Source: a virus
Length of the DNA stretch: 37,746 bases
Reading direction: 5' to 3' (one strand)
Virus record (IMG/VR): IMGVR_UViG_3300010412_000039
Location: 1 to 37,746 of that record
This document shows, piece by piece, positions 14,414 to 22,072 of the stretch (its first letter is position 1; every line of letters starts with the position of its first letter). Below the pieces are notes generated by a model. It saw only the letters and a list, made by a program, of their open reading frames with translations. It was not told the origin of the DNA and made no database searches. A program made the translations under genes and the position numbers.

Positions 14414-14587
14414 ATGGATTTTGTTAAAGAAGTTGAAAACCTCCAAAGAAGTATTAATAGAGGGGGTCATATGGCACATATTCAAGCAGAAGGAATGCTT
14501 GCAATTGCATATGGTCTTCTTGCAATAGCAGAATCATTAGCCAAAGAGAAGAAAGAAGATGAAAGAGTAAGGAGAAAAGAAACATGA
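14414..14587 (+). CDS. Small helical protein, 57 residues
   Basis: ATG 14414 follows AAAGGAG and the preceding TAA. The sequence is helical with an Ala-rich centre (AEGMLAIAYGLLAIAESLAK) and a charged tail (KEKKEDERVRRKET). The central region could be weakly membrane-associating. It overlaps the next gene by four bases. Confidence 0.62.
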   Translation: MDFVKEVENLQRSINRGGHMAHIQAEGMLAIAYGLLAIAESLAKEKKEDERVRRKET

Positions 14588-14724
14588 CATTTCCACCAGA
14601 AGATTTCTATGAGGAAGACAATAAAAAAAGAAGTATCATATTTTCAAAGTATTTTTTAGTAGCACTAATAATAACTACTATAGTATATTATATCATTGAT
14701 AGAATAATTCTATGGTTAAAATAA
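14584..14724 (+). CDS. Small single-TM protein, 46 residues
   Basis: ATG 14584 overlaps the previous stop (ATGA), with SD AAGGAG. An acidic, then basic N-terminus is followed by one membrane helix (about residues 22-43). It is the last gene before the 137-bp gap at 14725-14861, and its 3' end lies opposite any RNA from the leftward promoter at 14813-14843. Confidence 0.6.
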   Translation: MTFPPEDFYEEDNKKRSIIFSKYFLVALIITTIVYYIIDRIILWLK

Positions 14725-14812
14725 AAAAGACTAAACAATTAAATAATAACTTTAAAATAATAATGATAATATTAAATAGAATTATTAATACCTCTGCCGT
14801 GGACGTAACCCT

Positions 14813-14843
14813 ATTCTAACATATAATTTTGGAGATGTAAACC
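14813..14843 (-). promoter_or_regulatory. Leftward phage promoter, TTTACA-17-TAGAAT
   Basis: On the - strand: GG, TTTACA (14841-14836), 17 bp, TAGAAT (14818-14813), the same form as the seven + strand promoters. RNA would start near 14806 and run leftward, through the rest of the gap and opposite the 14584 gene. No - strand gene is visible downstream. A T-run on that strand (about 14731-14725) might end a roughly 80-nt RNA. A weaker rightward candidate overlaps it (TGGACG 14800, TATAAT 14822-14827). Confidence 0.65.
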
Positions 14844-14861
14844 TATAAGGAGAAAAAAAAA

Positions 14862-15143
14862 ATGAAAAAAATTGATCCTGAGAAATTACATGTATTTACA
14901 AGACTTCTGAGAGATATGGGCAGAATTAATGGAATTATTTCTGAAGCTGAAGAGTGGGCAGAGAAACAAATTATGCCTTTGGATCGAATCACTCTTGGAG
15001 CACTCAAGGATATAAGGAAGGTTGCCAGGAGATGGAAGAAAATGACTCCTGCTCCAGAGAAAGATATCTCAGGTATTGAACTACCTGAATTAAAAGATTT
15101 TCCTTTATATGGAGAAGACACCAAAAATATGGAAGAAGTTTAA
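14862..15143 (+). CDS. Hypothetical 93-residue helical protein
   Basis: SD AAGGAG (14848-14853) precedes an A-rich spacer and ATG 14862. Mostly helical in pattern, basic in the middle (GALKDIRKVARRWKKM), with an acidic C-terminus. It abuts the next gene. No family recognised. Confidence 0.7.
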   Translation: MKKIDPEKLHVFTRLLRDMGRINGIISEAEEWAEKQIMPLDRITLGALKDIRKVARRWKKMTPAPEKDISGIELPELKDFPLYGEDTKNMEEV

Positions 15144-15605
15144 ATGAAATTCAGAAAAGACAAGAGAAAAGTCAGTTGGGCCAATTTAGAGAAGGATATA
15201 CAGGAAAGAAGCAAATCCAAAGATCCTTCTTTTATTCTAACTGGTGAATGGAAAAGATTTATTGGAGTACAAGAGGGTTATAAGATCTACCAAGTAGATG
15301 GAACATGGGTAAGAAATAATTTGAGTATAATCTTTGGGCATGGTGGACATGGACTGGTCCACGAATTTATTCCCCTACATGAAATATGGATAGCAGAGAA
15401 ACATTTCAATGGATGTAAATGTGGTGGAGGAAAATTATCAGGAACAAAACTGACTCAAGCATATTTTAAAAGTTGTATTGCACACGAAATAAAAGAATGT
15501 AAGGAAATGAAAAAGGGAAGACCTTATTGGGAAGCACACCAAATAGCTCAAAATCTTGAGAGAGAATTGAGATTAATTCCCGATGATCAAATATATGATG
15601 AATAG
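15144..15605 (+). CDS. Hypothetical protein with HEIKE metallopeptidase-like helix
   Basis: 153 residues. The middle (GHGGHGLVHEFIPLHEIWIAEKHF) and end (HEIKE 114-118, then GRPYWEAHQIAQNLERE) match a phage/plasmid family whose members carry an HE..E helix followed by AH about 14 residues later. This resembles zincins but lacks a classical second His, so activity is uncertain. A CKC pair lies between. SD-like GGAAGAAG. Confidence 0.68.
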   Translation: MKFRKDKRKVSWANLEKDIQERSKSKDPSFILTGEWKRFIGVQEGYKIYQVDGTWVRNNLSIIFGHGGHGLVHEFIPLHEIWIAEKHFNGCKCGGGKLSGTKLTQAYFKSCIAHEIKECKEMKKGRPYWEAHQIAQNLERELRLIPDDQIYDE

Positions 15606-15614
15606 GAGAATAAA

Positions 15615-15851
15615 ATGAGATGTTGTGGATGTTGGAGTTCAACAGGTTATGAAAGAGCCAAAGCAGTTATAAAGTCTTGTGAGACCTATGATCATTTAGC
15701 TGTTGCTCAAAGATATGCAGAGTTAGCATTAAAGAAAGTATTCAATCATGAGCATATCAATCTAAACAAAGAACAAGCTGAGATGGTGAAGCTAAACCTC
15801 CTGGATCTTTTGGGCAAGCAAGAAATGAAAATAAGGAGAAAGGCAAGATGA
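15615..15851 (+). CDS. Hypothetical 78-residue protein
   Basis: SD TAGGAG. An N-terminal RCCGCW cluster is followed by helices (VAQRYAELALKKVF; KEQAEMVKLNLLDLLGKQ) and a basic tail. It overlaps the next gene by four bases. No family recognised. Confidence 0.68.
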   Translation: MRCCGCWSSTGYERAKAVIKSCETYDHLAVAQRYAELALKKVFNHEHINLNKEQAEMVKLNLLDLLGKQEMKIRRKAR

Positions 15852-16063
15852 AAAGTCCATGGTACTGTCCTGATGGTAGAGAAATATTCAACCTCAACCG
15901 ATATTCAAAACTGAAGGTTTTCTATCAATTGCCTAATAAAGGAAGATGCTTTATTTCTGGCTTAATCACCGGATCTGATAATGAATGGGAAGATATAGTC
16001 CAAGGAGAAAAACCCGATATCCAAAAACATTGGGAAACAATTAAAGAAATTTTGCTCTCATAA
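15848..16063 (+). CDS. Hypothetical 71-residue protein
   Basis: SD AAGGAGAAAGG lies in the end of the previous gene. Short alpha/beta pattern with a Trp-containing acidic middle (DNEWEDIV) and a C-terminal helix. Last gene of its block, followed by a promoter at 16085. No family recognised. Confidence 0.66.
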   Translation: MKSPWYCPDGREIFNLNRYSKLKVFYQLPNKGRCFISGLITGSDNEWEDIVQGEKPDIQKHWETIKEILLS

Positions 16064-16082
16064 TTTCTAAATATCTATGATA

Positions 16083-16113
16083 GATTTACATTTATCTAAA
16101 AATAGTGTATACT
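16083..16113 (+). promoter_or_regulatory. Phage promoter, TTTACA-17-TATACT
   Basis: TTTACA (16085-16090), 17 bp, TATACT (16108-16113). It is preceded by GA instead of GG, a variant of the family. Transcription should begin near 16120, inside the spacer between the SD (AGGAG, 16114-16118) and ATG 16127, so the short transcript would lack that SD. Confidence 0.75.
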
Positions 16114-16126
16114 AGGAGTGAATAAT

Positions 16127-16411
16127 ATGCCACTATGTGCAAAGTGTAAAAAATTTATGCCCCCTGAGTTTTGTGAACCAGCAGAGGATCACGATTTTCT
16201 ATGTCTTTTTTGTATGAGAGACACAGATGTAATCTGGTATGGTGAGGGGCAACAAAAGAAAGCAACAAGAGAAGAAATTGCAAGAGAATATCAAATGTTC
16301 ACCAAGGAACTAAGGGAAAAGCTTTTAGATCCTTTTGCAGGTGATAAAGAGAAAAGAAAACTAGTTAAAGGAATCACAGAAAAGGAAAGTAGAATTATCA
16401 GACCATGGTAA
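16127..16411 (+). CDS. Small zinc-binding protein, 94 residues
   Basis: CAKC near the start, then FC and CLFC, forms a treble-clef or ribbon-like zinc site in the first 35 residues. The rest is a charged helical region (REEIAREYQMFTKELREKLL). ATG 16127 is preferred over GTG 16118, which lies on the SD. Its TAA is followed at once by the extended SD of the HNH gene. Confidence 0.7.
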   Translation: MPLCAKCKKFMPPEFCEPAEDHDFLCLFCMRDTDVIWYGEGQQKKATREEIAREYQMFTKELREKLLDPFAGDKEKRKLVKGITEKESRIIRPW

Positions 16412-16423
16412 AGGTAGGTGATC
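16409..16423 (+). promoter_or_regulatory. Extended Shine-Dalgarno sequence of the HNH gene
   Basis: TAAAGGTAGGTGATC can pair with almost the whole 3' tail of a standard bacterial 16S rRNA (complement TAAGGAGGTGATC), with one extra T. The same TAAAGGTAGGTGAYCT arrangement, also starting in a stop codon, precedes the gene at 24855. It sets the start of the HNH gene at ATG 16427. Confidence 0.6.
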
Positions 16424-16426
16424 TCT

Positions 16427-16993
16427 ATGACAGAAAGAGTAAGCAGAGGAAGACGAAAGTACAACATGGTATCCAGTCCAAGAGATGGTGTAGTGTTGCT
16501 AAATGCTGACTACTCATTCTTGCATGTAGTTGACTGGAAGAAAGCTGTTACCCTTATCACCAAGGGTAAGGTGGAGATCCTTAAGTTGGGTACAAGGATT
16601 GTACGAAACTTTGAAGGTACTAAAGAAATCATTGTACCTTTGATCATGAGACTTATCAAATTGGTAAGAACCTTGTACAAAGCTAAGGTTCCTTATTCTA
16701 AGAGAAATGTGTTCATTAGAGATGAGTTCAAATGCTGCTACTGTGGATGTGAACCTGGAAAACTAACCATTGAACACATTGTGCCAAGAGATCAAGGTGG
16801 TAAGTCTACTTGGGAAAACACTGTTGCTGCATGTCTACCATGTAACAACAAGAAAGAAAACAGAACTCCTTCTCAAGCAGGTATGTACTTGATGAGAAGA
16901 CCTTTTGCTCCTACTATTAATGAATTTCTACAACTACGAATGAGAAAGTGGGGAGTAAAGAGTATATTGAAAGAGTTCTTTGAATCCGTATAA
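16427..16993 (+). CDS. HNH endonuclease
   Basis: 188 residues. The N-terminal region (VLLNADYSFLHVVDWKKAVTLI) is typical of the common bacterial standalone HNH family. The HNH domain follows at about 95-145: CCYC (103-106), EHIVPRDQGG with H117, N131, and CLPCNNKK (C136, C139, N140), so both zinc cysteine pairs and the catalytic His are intact. It cuts or nicks DNA; target unknown. It sits immediately upstream of a 300-nt structured region and an RNA ligase, an arrangement reminiscent of intron or mobile-RNA loci. Confidence 0.92.
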   Translation: MTERVSRGRRKYNMVSSPRDGVVLLNADYSFLHVVDWKKAVTLITKGKVEILKLGTRIVRNFEGTKEIIVPLIMRLIKLVRTLYKAKVPYSKRNVFIRDEFKCCYCGCEPGKLTIEHIVPRDQGGKSTWENTVAACLPCNNKKENRTPSQAGMYLMRRPFAPTINEFLQLRMRKWGVKSILKEFFESV

Positions 16994-16994
16994 G

Positions 16995-17298
16995 AGAAGA
17001 TCTAGCCTAGGCAAACTTAAACAAAAATAGTCTAGACTAGTTGCCTTACCCCAAAGGGACTTCCCTGGCATACGTGACCAGATGTGGCTCTTTGGGGAAC
17101 CATAGGGGAAATCGTTAGTACCTTGTGGAGAATGTTATTAATAGGAGGATGCCTATAGAATAACAAAAAGATAGATACTAATTAAATTAAATTAAATTGA
17201 AAATTAAAATGATTAATGAAACCTAAAGCACATTAAGGTGCATGATTGGAAAAAGAGTATATCGAAGAGGTTATTAAAAGTCCTAGGCTAGATCTTCT
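16995..17298 (+). ncRNA. Putative structured RNA closed by a 17-bp stem
   Basis: This fills the 325-bp gap between the HNH and RNA ligase genes; no ORF is evident. Its ends, AGAAGATCTAGCCTAGG (16995-17011) and its exact complement (17282-17298), form 17 perfect pairs, followed by a T-rich run. Inside are CCCCAAAG/CTTTGGGG (17049-17056/17090-17097) with nested CTGG/CCAG, a two-part hairpin GTTATT+ATAGG/CCTAT+AATAAC (17134-17164), a GCAC/GTGC hairpin near 17228 and an ATTAA tandem (about 17180-17197). Resembles a stable ncRNA or ribozyme-like element, but I recognise no known family. Confidence 0.6.
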
Positions 17299-17318
17299 TT
17301 TTATTTAAGGAGTGTGTT

Positions 17319-18197
17319 GTGAATAAATTCAAAAGATATAGTGACCTTGAAAACTACTGGAATCTTGAAAAAGTTATGGAGAGGTACAATCCTGATTTTG
17401 ACAGAGATATGCCCCATTTCTGGCACGTTACTGAAAAGATTCATGGTTCAAATGTTTGTATTTCAAACATGTATAAAGAGGGACCAGCATTCTTTACAAG
17501 AAATGGTAATCAGCTTCCAGCAGACTACCAAGAAGTTTTAAAGAAGTATGATTGGGAATTTCTCTTTAGACTCTATCCTGGTCTCAAATTTATATATGGT
17601 GAAATTGCTGGACCTGGAATCCAAAAGGGTGTTAATTACGGAGATGAAAGAAAGCTTTATATCTTTGATTACCATGATGGTGAAGAATATCTAAGAATAC
17701 CACGACAAGAAGAAGGCTTTGATTATGTGCCTGTCTGGTACACACCTATTACCAAAATCTCATACAATGACTTTTTAACTTGGCTACTTGATAGACTTAA
17801 TCATGATCCTGTCTCAGCACTTAATCCCGATAAAGGAAATATAGTTGAAGGGTTTGTGGTAAAGTGTGTCTCAATGCCGATGCTAACTAAGGAAACACGT
17901 TTCATCTTCAAAGTAAAACATCCAAAATTCGAAGAAAAAGTTAGAGGACCAAAGAAAGAAAAGAAGTTTGATGATATTGATTACACTATTGTTGATCAAT
18001 ATATCAATGAGAACAGAATAATGTCTGCTATGTCCAAATATCCTGGATATAGGAAACACCAAATAGGTGATGTTATGAGAGAGATCGTTCAGGATGTTGA
18101 AAAAGACATGAAGAAAGATGGTTATAGATGGGATAAAAAATATGGTAAGAGGATTGCAGCATTTGCCCAAAAAACTGTTGTACAAGGAGCAGAATAA
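17319..18197 (+). CDS. RNA ligase (T4 Rnl2-like), GTG start
   Basis: 292 residues from GTG 17319, six bases after AAGGAG. Nucleotidyltransferase motifs: KIHGSN with adenylated lysine K40, a GEIAGPGIQ motif, EGFVVK and a FKVKHPKF motif near 225. This order and the KxHGxN form are those of the Rnl2/RNA-editing ligase group. It would seal 3'-OH/5'-phosphate RNA ends using ATP. The position about 20 nt after the structured RNA suggests that RNA or the phage tRNAs as substrates; repair of tRNAs cleaved by host anticodon nucleases is the T4 precedent. No kinase-phosphatase partner is seen nearby. Confidence 0.9.
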   Translation: MNKFKRYSDLENYWNLEKVMERYNPDFDRDMPHFWHVTEKIHGSNVCISNMYKEGPAFFTRNGNQLPADYQEVLKKYDWEFLFRLYPGLKFIYGEIAGPGIQKGVNYGDERKLYIFDYHDGEEYLRIPRQEEGFDYVPVWYTPITKISYNDFLTWLLDRLNHDPVSALNPDKGNIVEGFVVKCVSMPMLTKETRFIFKVKHPKFEEKVRGPKKEKKFDDIDYTIVDQYINENRIMSAMSKYPGYRKHQIGDVMREIVQDVEKDMKKDGYRWDKKYGKRIAAFAQKTVVQGAE

Positions 18198-18469
18198 TGA
18201 GGTTCACTTGTCCTTTCGAAGTAATAGTAGATTATCAATTTTGGAGGTATGATAAATGGTTTTCAGCTTTTGCATGGTATCCTGTGAAGGTGAAAGATAA
18301 ATGGGTTTGGCTTGAACCTGTAGAGAGATGCAGAAGAGAAGGTTGTTTTTCTGATTATCGTTATCCTGGAGACAGAACACCTACGGAATATGAGAGATTA
18401 AAGTTTGCAGATAACTTAGAGGAAGTTACCAGACTGAGAGATAAAAAGGAGTATAAATATGATGGTTAG
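18197..18469 (+). CDS. Hypothetical 90-residue protein
   Basis: Starts in the stop of the RNA ligase gene (TAATG), SD AAGGAG. Rich in Trp and Tyr (FWRYDKWFSAFAWYPVKVKDK in part), with CRREGC and a charged C-terminal half. No family recognised. Confidence 0.68.
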   Translation: MRFTCPFEVIVDYQFWRYDKWFSAFAWYPVKVKDKWVWLEPVERCRREGCFSDYRYPGDRTPTEYERLKFADNLEEVTRLRDKKEYKYDG

Positions 18470-19043
18470 GCTAAGTCCAGGTAATATGAAACTAGGAAAA
18501 CTTACGAACATATCATTAACACCTGTAGTATCATGTCAAAAGGGAGTTCCCTGTAGTAAGAAAGATTGTTATGCTTTAAAAGCCTATAGAATGTATAAGA
18601 ATGTTCGTGAATGTTGGGATTCAAATTATAGATATTATCTTCAAGATAATGAGGGATTTTTCAACAATATCATAGAACAGTTAAATAAAAAGAAACCTGA
18701 AAGATTTCGATGGCACGTTGCTGGTGATATTGTTGATCAGAAATATTTTAATGGCATGGTTAGGGTAGCAGAAACCCTACCTGACACTAGTTTTTTATGT
18801 TATACGAAAAAATATGAATTAGATTTTAGCAATGCACCAAGAAATTTAAGAATAGTGATAAGTGCTTGGCCTGGACTTGAAATTCCAAAGAAACTTTATA
18901 GTATGCCAATTGCATGGTTATCAGAAGATACAAGAAGACCAGAAGAAAGGCAACATAGAATTTGTAATGATGATTGTCCTGATTGTGGTTATTTGTGTTA
19001 TGAAGCTGGATCTAAATTTGATGTAGTATTTGACAAACACTAG
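18459..19043 (+). CDS. GP88-family protein (mycobacteriophage gene product 88-like)
   Basis: 194 residues. Hallmarks of the GP88 family: an N-terminal SPGNMKLGK, the cysteine cluster SCQKGVPCSKKDCYALKAYRMY, FRWHVAGDIVD, LCYTKKYEL, ISAWPGL, a C-terminal cysteine group (CNDDCPDCGYLC) and the closing VVFDKH. The conserved cysteines suggest a metal or iron-sulfur site. The family is widespread in phages and mobile elements; its function is not established. SD AGGAG (18447-18451) supports ATG 18459. It overlaps the previous gene by 11 bases. Confidence 0.88.
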   Translation: MMVRLSPGNMKLGKLTNISLTPVVSCQKGVPCSKKDCYALKAYRMYKNVRECWDSNYRYYLQDNEGFFNNIIEQLNKKKPERFRWHVAGDIVDQKYFNGMVRVAETLPDTSFLCYTKKYELDFSNAPRNLRIVISAWPGLEIPKKLYSMPIAWLSEDTRRPEERQHRICNDDCPDCGYLCYEAGSKFDVVFDKH

Positions 19044-19056
19044 GAGGGTAATAATA

Positions 19057-19365
19057 ATGTTAGATGAAAATATGGATTTATTAGATAGAATGTTATGGAT
19101 ATACCTCTGTCTCCAAACAGATGTACAAGGTATAAGTGTTTCAACTGCTATTGAGATATCCAAGGAAGCAAGAAAGAATGGCTTATGGGATATTTGCAAA
19201 GACTATCTTAAAGAAGAATTAAAAGAAGCTGCAAATCTAATTGCAAATCAAATGATTGAAGAGCATGAAGATGAAAGATATTACCAGACCTGTAATGATG
19301 TTGAGCCAGAAGAAAAAGCAAAGTCAGGTTGTAAGTCTGCCCATATGTTTGGTGATATTATATGA
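19057..19365 (+). CDS. Hypothetical acidic helical protein, 102 residues
   Basis: TAGGAGGG followed by ATG 19057 sets the start; ATG 19030 lies in the GP88 gene. Mostly helical (VSTAIEISKEARKNG; LKEELKEAANLIANQM), with three cysteines near the C-terminus. It overlaps the next gene by four bases. No family recognised. Confidence 0.7.
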   Translation: MLDENMDLLDRMLWIYLCLQTDVQGISVSTAIEISKEARKNGLWDICKDYLKEELKEAANLIANQMIEEHEDERYYQTCNDVEPEEKAKSGCKSAHMFGDII

Positions 19366-19508
19366 ATGATCCAAGAGACATTGCAGAAACTATCTATAGA
19401 CTTGCAGAAGCAATGAACGAACTTCCTCTTGCAGCAGATGAAGCAAGAAAAGAAATAGAGCAAACTATAGTTTCACTTTGTAAACTAATAGATGGAAACC
19501 GAACATAA
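19362..19508 (+). CDS. Small helical protein, 48 residues
   Basis: ATG 19362 overlaps the preceding stop (ATGA). Amphipathic helical sequence (DIAETIYRLAEAMNEL, then EIEQTIVSLCKLIDG), similar in style to the preceding protein. No SD of its own, so translation is probably coupled. It ends right at AAGGAGG of the next gene. Confidence 0.58.
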   Translation: MNDPRDIAETIYRLAEAMNELPLAADEARKEIEQTIVSLCKLIDGNRT

Positions 19509-19525
19509 AGGAGGACTTATGATAA

Positions 19526-20632
19526 ATGGCATTAAAAACTGTTAAAGGGACGTTTTCTATTTGGAGTTATGTGGGGGATGTACAGGGATGTGGAACAATT
19601 AGAGTTATCTGGCCATTTTTTCTTTTAAACCATTATAGAATGAAGGATGTAAAATTTACAGCTTTTTTTGCACCTTACTTTGTGCATCATCCAGATTTCT
19701 ATCGTAACTACGGCATTTGTCAGTTTCAAAGATCAGCAACAGAAACACATCTACAAATCTTTAAGCATTTTAGAGATGTTATTAAGAAACATACTAAGAC
19801 TGGTCTTGTATATGAAATAGATGATCTTCTAGTTGATATACCTGAATGGAATTATGCCAATGAATATTACAAGAAGTATTTTCCGTATATTAAAGAAATG
19901 ATGGGAATTGCTGATGGTATAACAGTATCAACCGAAAGATTGAAAGCAATTTATTCTGATTACAATAATAATATTGAGGTAGTACCTAATCATCTTCCAA
20001 AACATGTTTGGGGTCCGATATTCCCTAAGCATCACAATGAGCCAAGAGAATTAAAATATGGAGAAAAACCTAGAATATTATGGGCAGGATCTCAGAATCA
20101 TTTTGTAAGAAAAATAGATAAGATTCATAAAGGACTTGAAGGTGGTGATTTTGGAAATAAACTGTTGGACTTCATTAGAAAGACAACAGACATATATCAA
20201 TGGGTATTCGTGGGAGCAATGCCTGTAGAACTTGAGCCTGTAAAGAATAAAATAGAATTTCATAATTGGGTTCCTGTTTTCGAATATCCACAATATGTAA
20301 AAAATTTAGATACTGATTTTGGTATAGCACCTTTAGAGGATAACATTTTCAATGCATGTAAAAGCAATATTAAAATGCTTGAATATACTGCATGTGGAAT
20401 ACCTGCTGTATACTCTAATGTTGAGCCATATTGGAAAGCAAGCCTTAAGGCTAACAATGAAGAAGAAATGATTTCTTATGTTGAAGATCTGGCTAAAGAT
20501 GTTTCACTAAGAGGAAAAATATACAATAGAGACCAAAACACTGTTGCTGGTCAGCTATGGTGGGAAGAATCCGGTAACCTAAAGCTTTATGCCAATTCGT
20601 ATCTAAAACTATTTGGTAGGAGGTTACCGTAA
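19526..20632 (+). CDS. Glycosyltransferase, GT4-like (GT-B fold)
   Basis: 368 residues. The C-terminal half has the GT-B nucleotide-sugar site pattern: ILWAGSQNH, WVFVGAMP, then DTDFGIAPLEDNIFNACKSNIKMLEYTACGIPAV, where the E of MLEY contacts the donor ribose in family 4 enzymes. The N-terminal half has YEIDDLL and VSTERL, common in this group. Phage members modify phage DNA bases, host surface glycans or proteins; the target here is unknown. AAGGAGG (19508-19514) is 11 bases from ATG 19526 and 4 bases from an out-of-frame ATG 19519, an awkward layout. Confidence 0.85.
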   Translation: MALKTVKGTFSIWSYVGDVQGCGTIRVIWPFFLLNHYRMKDVKFTAFFAPYFVHHPDFYRNYGICQFQRSATETHLQIFKHFRDVIKKHTKTGLVYEIDDLLVDIPEWNYANEYYKKYFPYIKEMMGIADGITVSTERLKAIYSDYNNNIEVVPNHLPKHVWGPIFPKHHNEPRELKYGEKPRILWAGSQNHFVRKIDKIHKGLEGGDFGNKLLDFIRKTTDIYQWVFVGAMPVELEPVKNKIEFHNWVPVFEYPQYVKNLDTDFGIAPLEDNIFNACKSNIKMLEYTACGIPAVYSNVEPYWKASLKANNEEEMISYVEDLAKDVSLRGKIYNRDQNTVAGQLWWEESGNLKLYANSYLKLFGRRLP

Positions 20633-21057
20633 TGGACTGTCTTTCAATTAATCAAAAAGTTTGGGTTGTTAAAAGAAACTACATGGAAAATTCATTTGGA
20701 ATGAATATGATTGAAACAGAGCCTTTCAAAGTTGCAGAGTTAAGAGTAATAAGTATACAGGCTAGAACAAATCCTGATCGTACTTATATTACATATAAGC
20801 TTGCAGAGGAAATAGGTTATAAACCTGAAATTAATGATATGAGACCTTTTGAGGGACTAACGGATGAGTTTAGAGAAGATGAGGTTTTCACTTCTTTTGA
20901 ATCGGCAATTTTAAGTATACTTGAAATGATAGATGAAAGATCAGGTGAGTTACAGGAAATAAGACAGCATTATCTAAATATGTTACAAGAACATAATTTT
21001 AAAGACTATGGTAACTCTAACTGGATTGATGAGGATCTGTTCAAGATGCAAGGCTGA
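20632..21057 (+). CDS. Hypothetical 141-residue protein
   Basis: The start shares a base with the preceding stop (TAATG), SD AGGAGG. The N-terminal half looks like a small beta domain (QKVWVVKRNYM; FKVAELRVISIQ); the C-terminal half is helical and acidic. No family recognised. Confidence 0.72.
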   Translation: MDCLSINQKVWVVKRNYMENSFGMNMIETEPFKVAELRVISIQARTNPDRTYITYKLAEEIGYKPEINDMRPFEGLTDEFREDEVFTSFESAILSILEMIDERSGELQEIRQHYLNMLQEHNFKDYGNSNWIDEDLFKMQG

Positions 21058-21058
21058 A

Positions 21059-21187
21059 ATGGTTCGAATAATCCACCATGCTTTAGATGGTGTTGATTGG
21101 TGGGTTTGTATTTGGTGTTATAGGGAAGATAAAATTAAGAGAAAATGGTGGAGGAAAATTTTCAAGGGAGAGAAAAAATTTACGTGA
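21059..21187 (+). CDS. Small basic Trp-rich protein, 42 residues
   Basis: ATG 21059 lies just after the previous stop, with AAGG about six bases upstream. The sequence DWWVCIWCYREDKIKRKWWRK is aromatic and basic with a CIWC pair. It fills a 130-bp space between two coupled genes, which supports it, though it is short. Confidence 0.55.
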   Translation: MVRIIHHALDGVDWWVCIWCYREDKIKRKWWRKIFKGEKKFT

Positions 21188-21190
21188 TAG

Positions 21191-21439
21191 ATGTTTAATG
21201 ATATACTAGATTCAAGACCTATTCCTAAAGAAATAGTTAATGCTGCAAGGGAATGGGTAGAATATGAACTTAACAGAATTTATGGTAAACAAACTGCACT
21301 TTATGTTCCATCTCTACAAGGAGAAGCAGAAAGAATGCTTACTAGCAGACTTGGAAAGAAATGGAAGATGAATCATAAAGTAGAAATACGTGTCAGCAGT
21401 GGTAGAAACATAACCGTTATAATAAAAGATTGGGATTAA
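21191..21439 (+). CDS. Hypothetical 82-residue protein
   Basis: Helical N-terminal half (PKEIVNAAREWVEYELNRI), then a basic beta-like region (MNHKVEIRVSSGRNITVIIK). No clear SD; it starts four bases after the preceding stop. No family recognised. Confidence 0.68.
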   Translation: MFNDILDSRPIPKEIVNAAREWVEYELNRIYGKQTALYVPSLQGEAERMLTSRLGKKWKMNHKVEIRVSSGRNITVIIKDWD

Positions 21440-22072
21440 ATGGTTTATACTGATTGGGATATATATTGTGCTTTTAGAAAGGCTCAAGCAAACTATTTGA
21501 GCAGACCATATAGACTGCCAAAGAATTGGGAGAAGTTTAAAACCAGAATGACGAAAACAAATCTGGAAGCATTAGAATTAGCAACAAATTTTTTTAATAC
21601 TAAATGGAGCAAGATAAATCCTGAACGGTATTTTTCTACTGGATTTAATCTACATGGTAAGGGCTTTACATATTCAAGGTTTTTCGACAAGAAAAATATG
21701 CTCAAATATATTAAAGATGATAAGATGCTGAAGAGGGATTTGGAATTGAACAAGAGATCTCTTATAGAGTCTGCTAAATTCGTAAAGCAGTATATGAGCA
21801 TGAGAAATGGTGTAAATCCTAAAGTCTCATTGCTTAGACAATACTCTTGTATAAAAGAAGGAAATATGTATGTTCCTGTTCTGCATTATATTCAAGGTCA
21901 TATTGATACATACTTTCTTGTTTGGTTGATAAGAAGAGGACTTGTTAAGATTGATGAAGATCATAGTCCTCATGTGCCTTACATAGTAGAAAAGTACAGA
22001 GAGCATATGGCAGTTATTAACAAGGAACCCATTTTGAAGTTCCTGGAGAGAATGAGGGAGTATATAGGATGA
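21440..22072 (+). CDS. Hypothetical 210-residue basic protein
   Basis: Abuts the preceding gene with no gap. Helical and basic, with FRKAQANYL, RMTKTNLEALELATNFF, then a C-terminal helical half (YFLVWLIRRGLVKIDED). Length, basicity and the two-part helical layout recall T4 gp59, the helicase loader encoded near gene 32, and an SSB gene lies 3 kb downstream. This is a weak resemblance by eye, not a family assignment. Confidence 0.72.
   Translation: MVYTDWDIYCAFRKAQANYLSRPYRLPKNWEKFKTRMTKTNLEALELATNFFNTKWSKINPERYFSTGFNLHGKGFTYSRFFDKKNMLKYIKDDKMLKRDLELNKRSLIESAKFVKQYMSMRNGVNPKVSLLRQYSCIKEGNMYVPVLHYIQGHIDTYFLVWLIRRGLVKIDEDHSPHVPYIVEKYREHMAVINKEPILKFLERMREYIG

Noticed and set aside
17149-17163. 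AGGAGG plus ATG inside the structured RNA as a gene start
   Set aside because: There is no spacing between AGGAGG and ATG, and the frame ends after four codons; the bases form a hairpin loop.
17180-17197. ATTAA tandem as a CRISPR-like or origin repeat
   Set aside because: Only a few 5-bp units in AT-rich DNA without spacers; no CRISPR array or cas gene is seen in the window.
16995-17298. Group I intron, tmRNA, RNase P RNA or riboswitch in the HNH/RNA ligase gap
   Set aside because: No split exon is evident, no tRNA-like ends or tag ORF, and I could not identify the conserved core of any of these; left as an unassigned structured RNA.
21440-22072. Firm call as a gp59-type helicase loader
   Set aside because: Only length, charge and helical pattern agree; no specific motif is visible, so it is left hypothetical.
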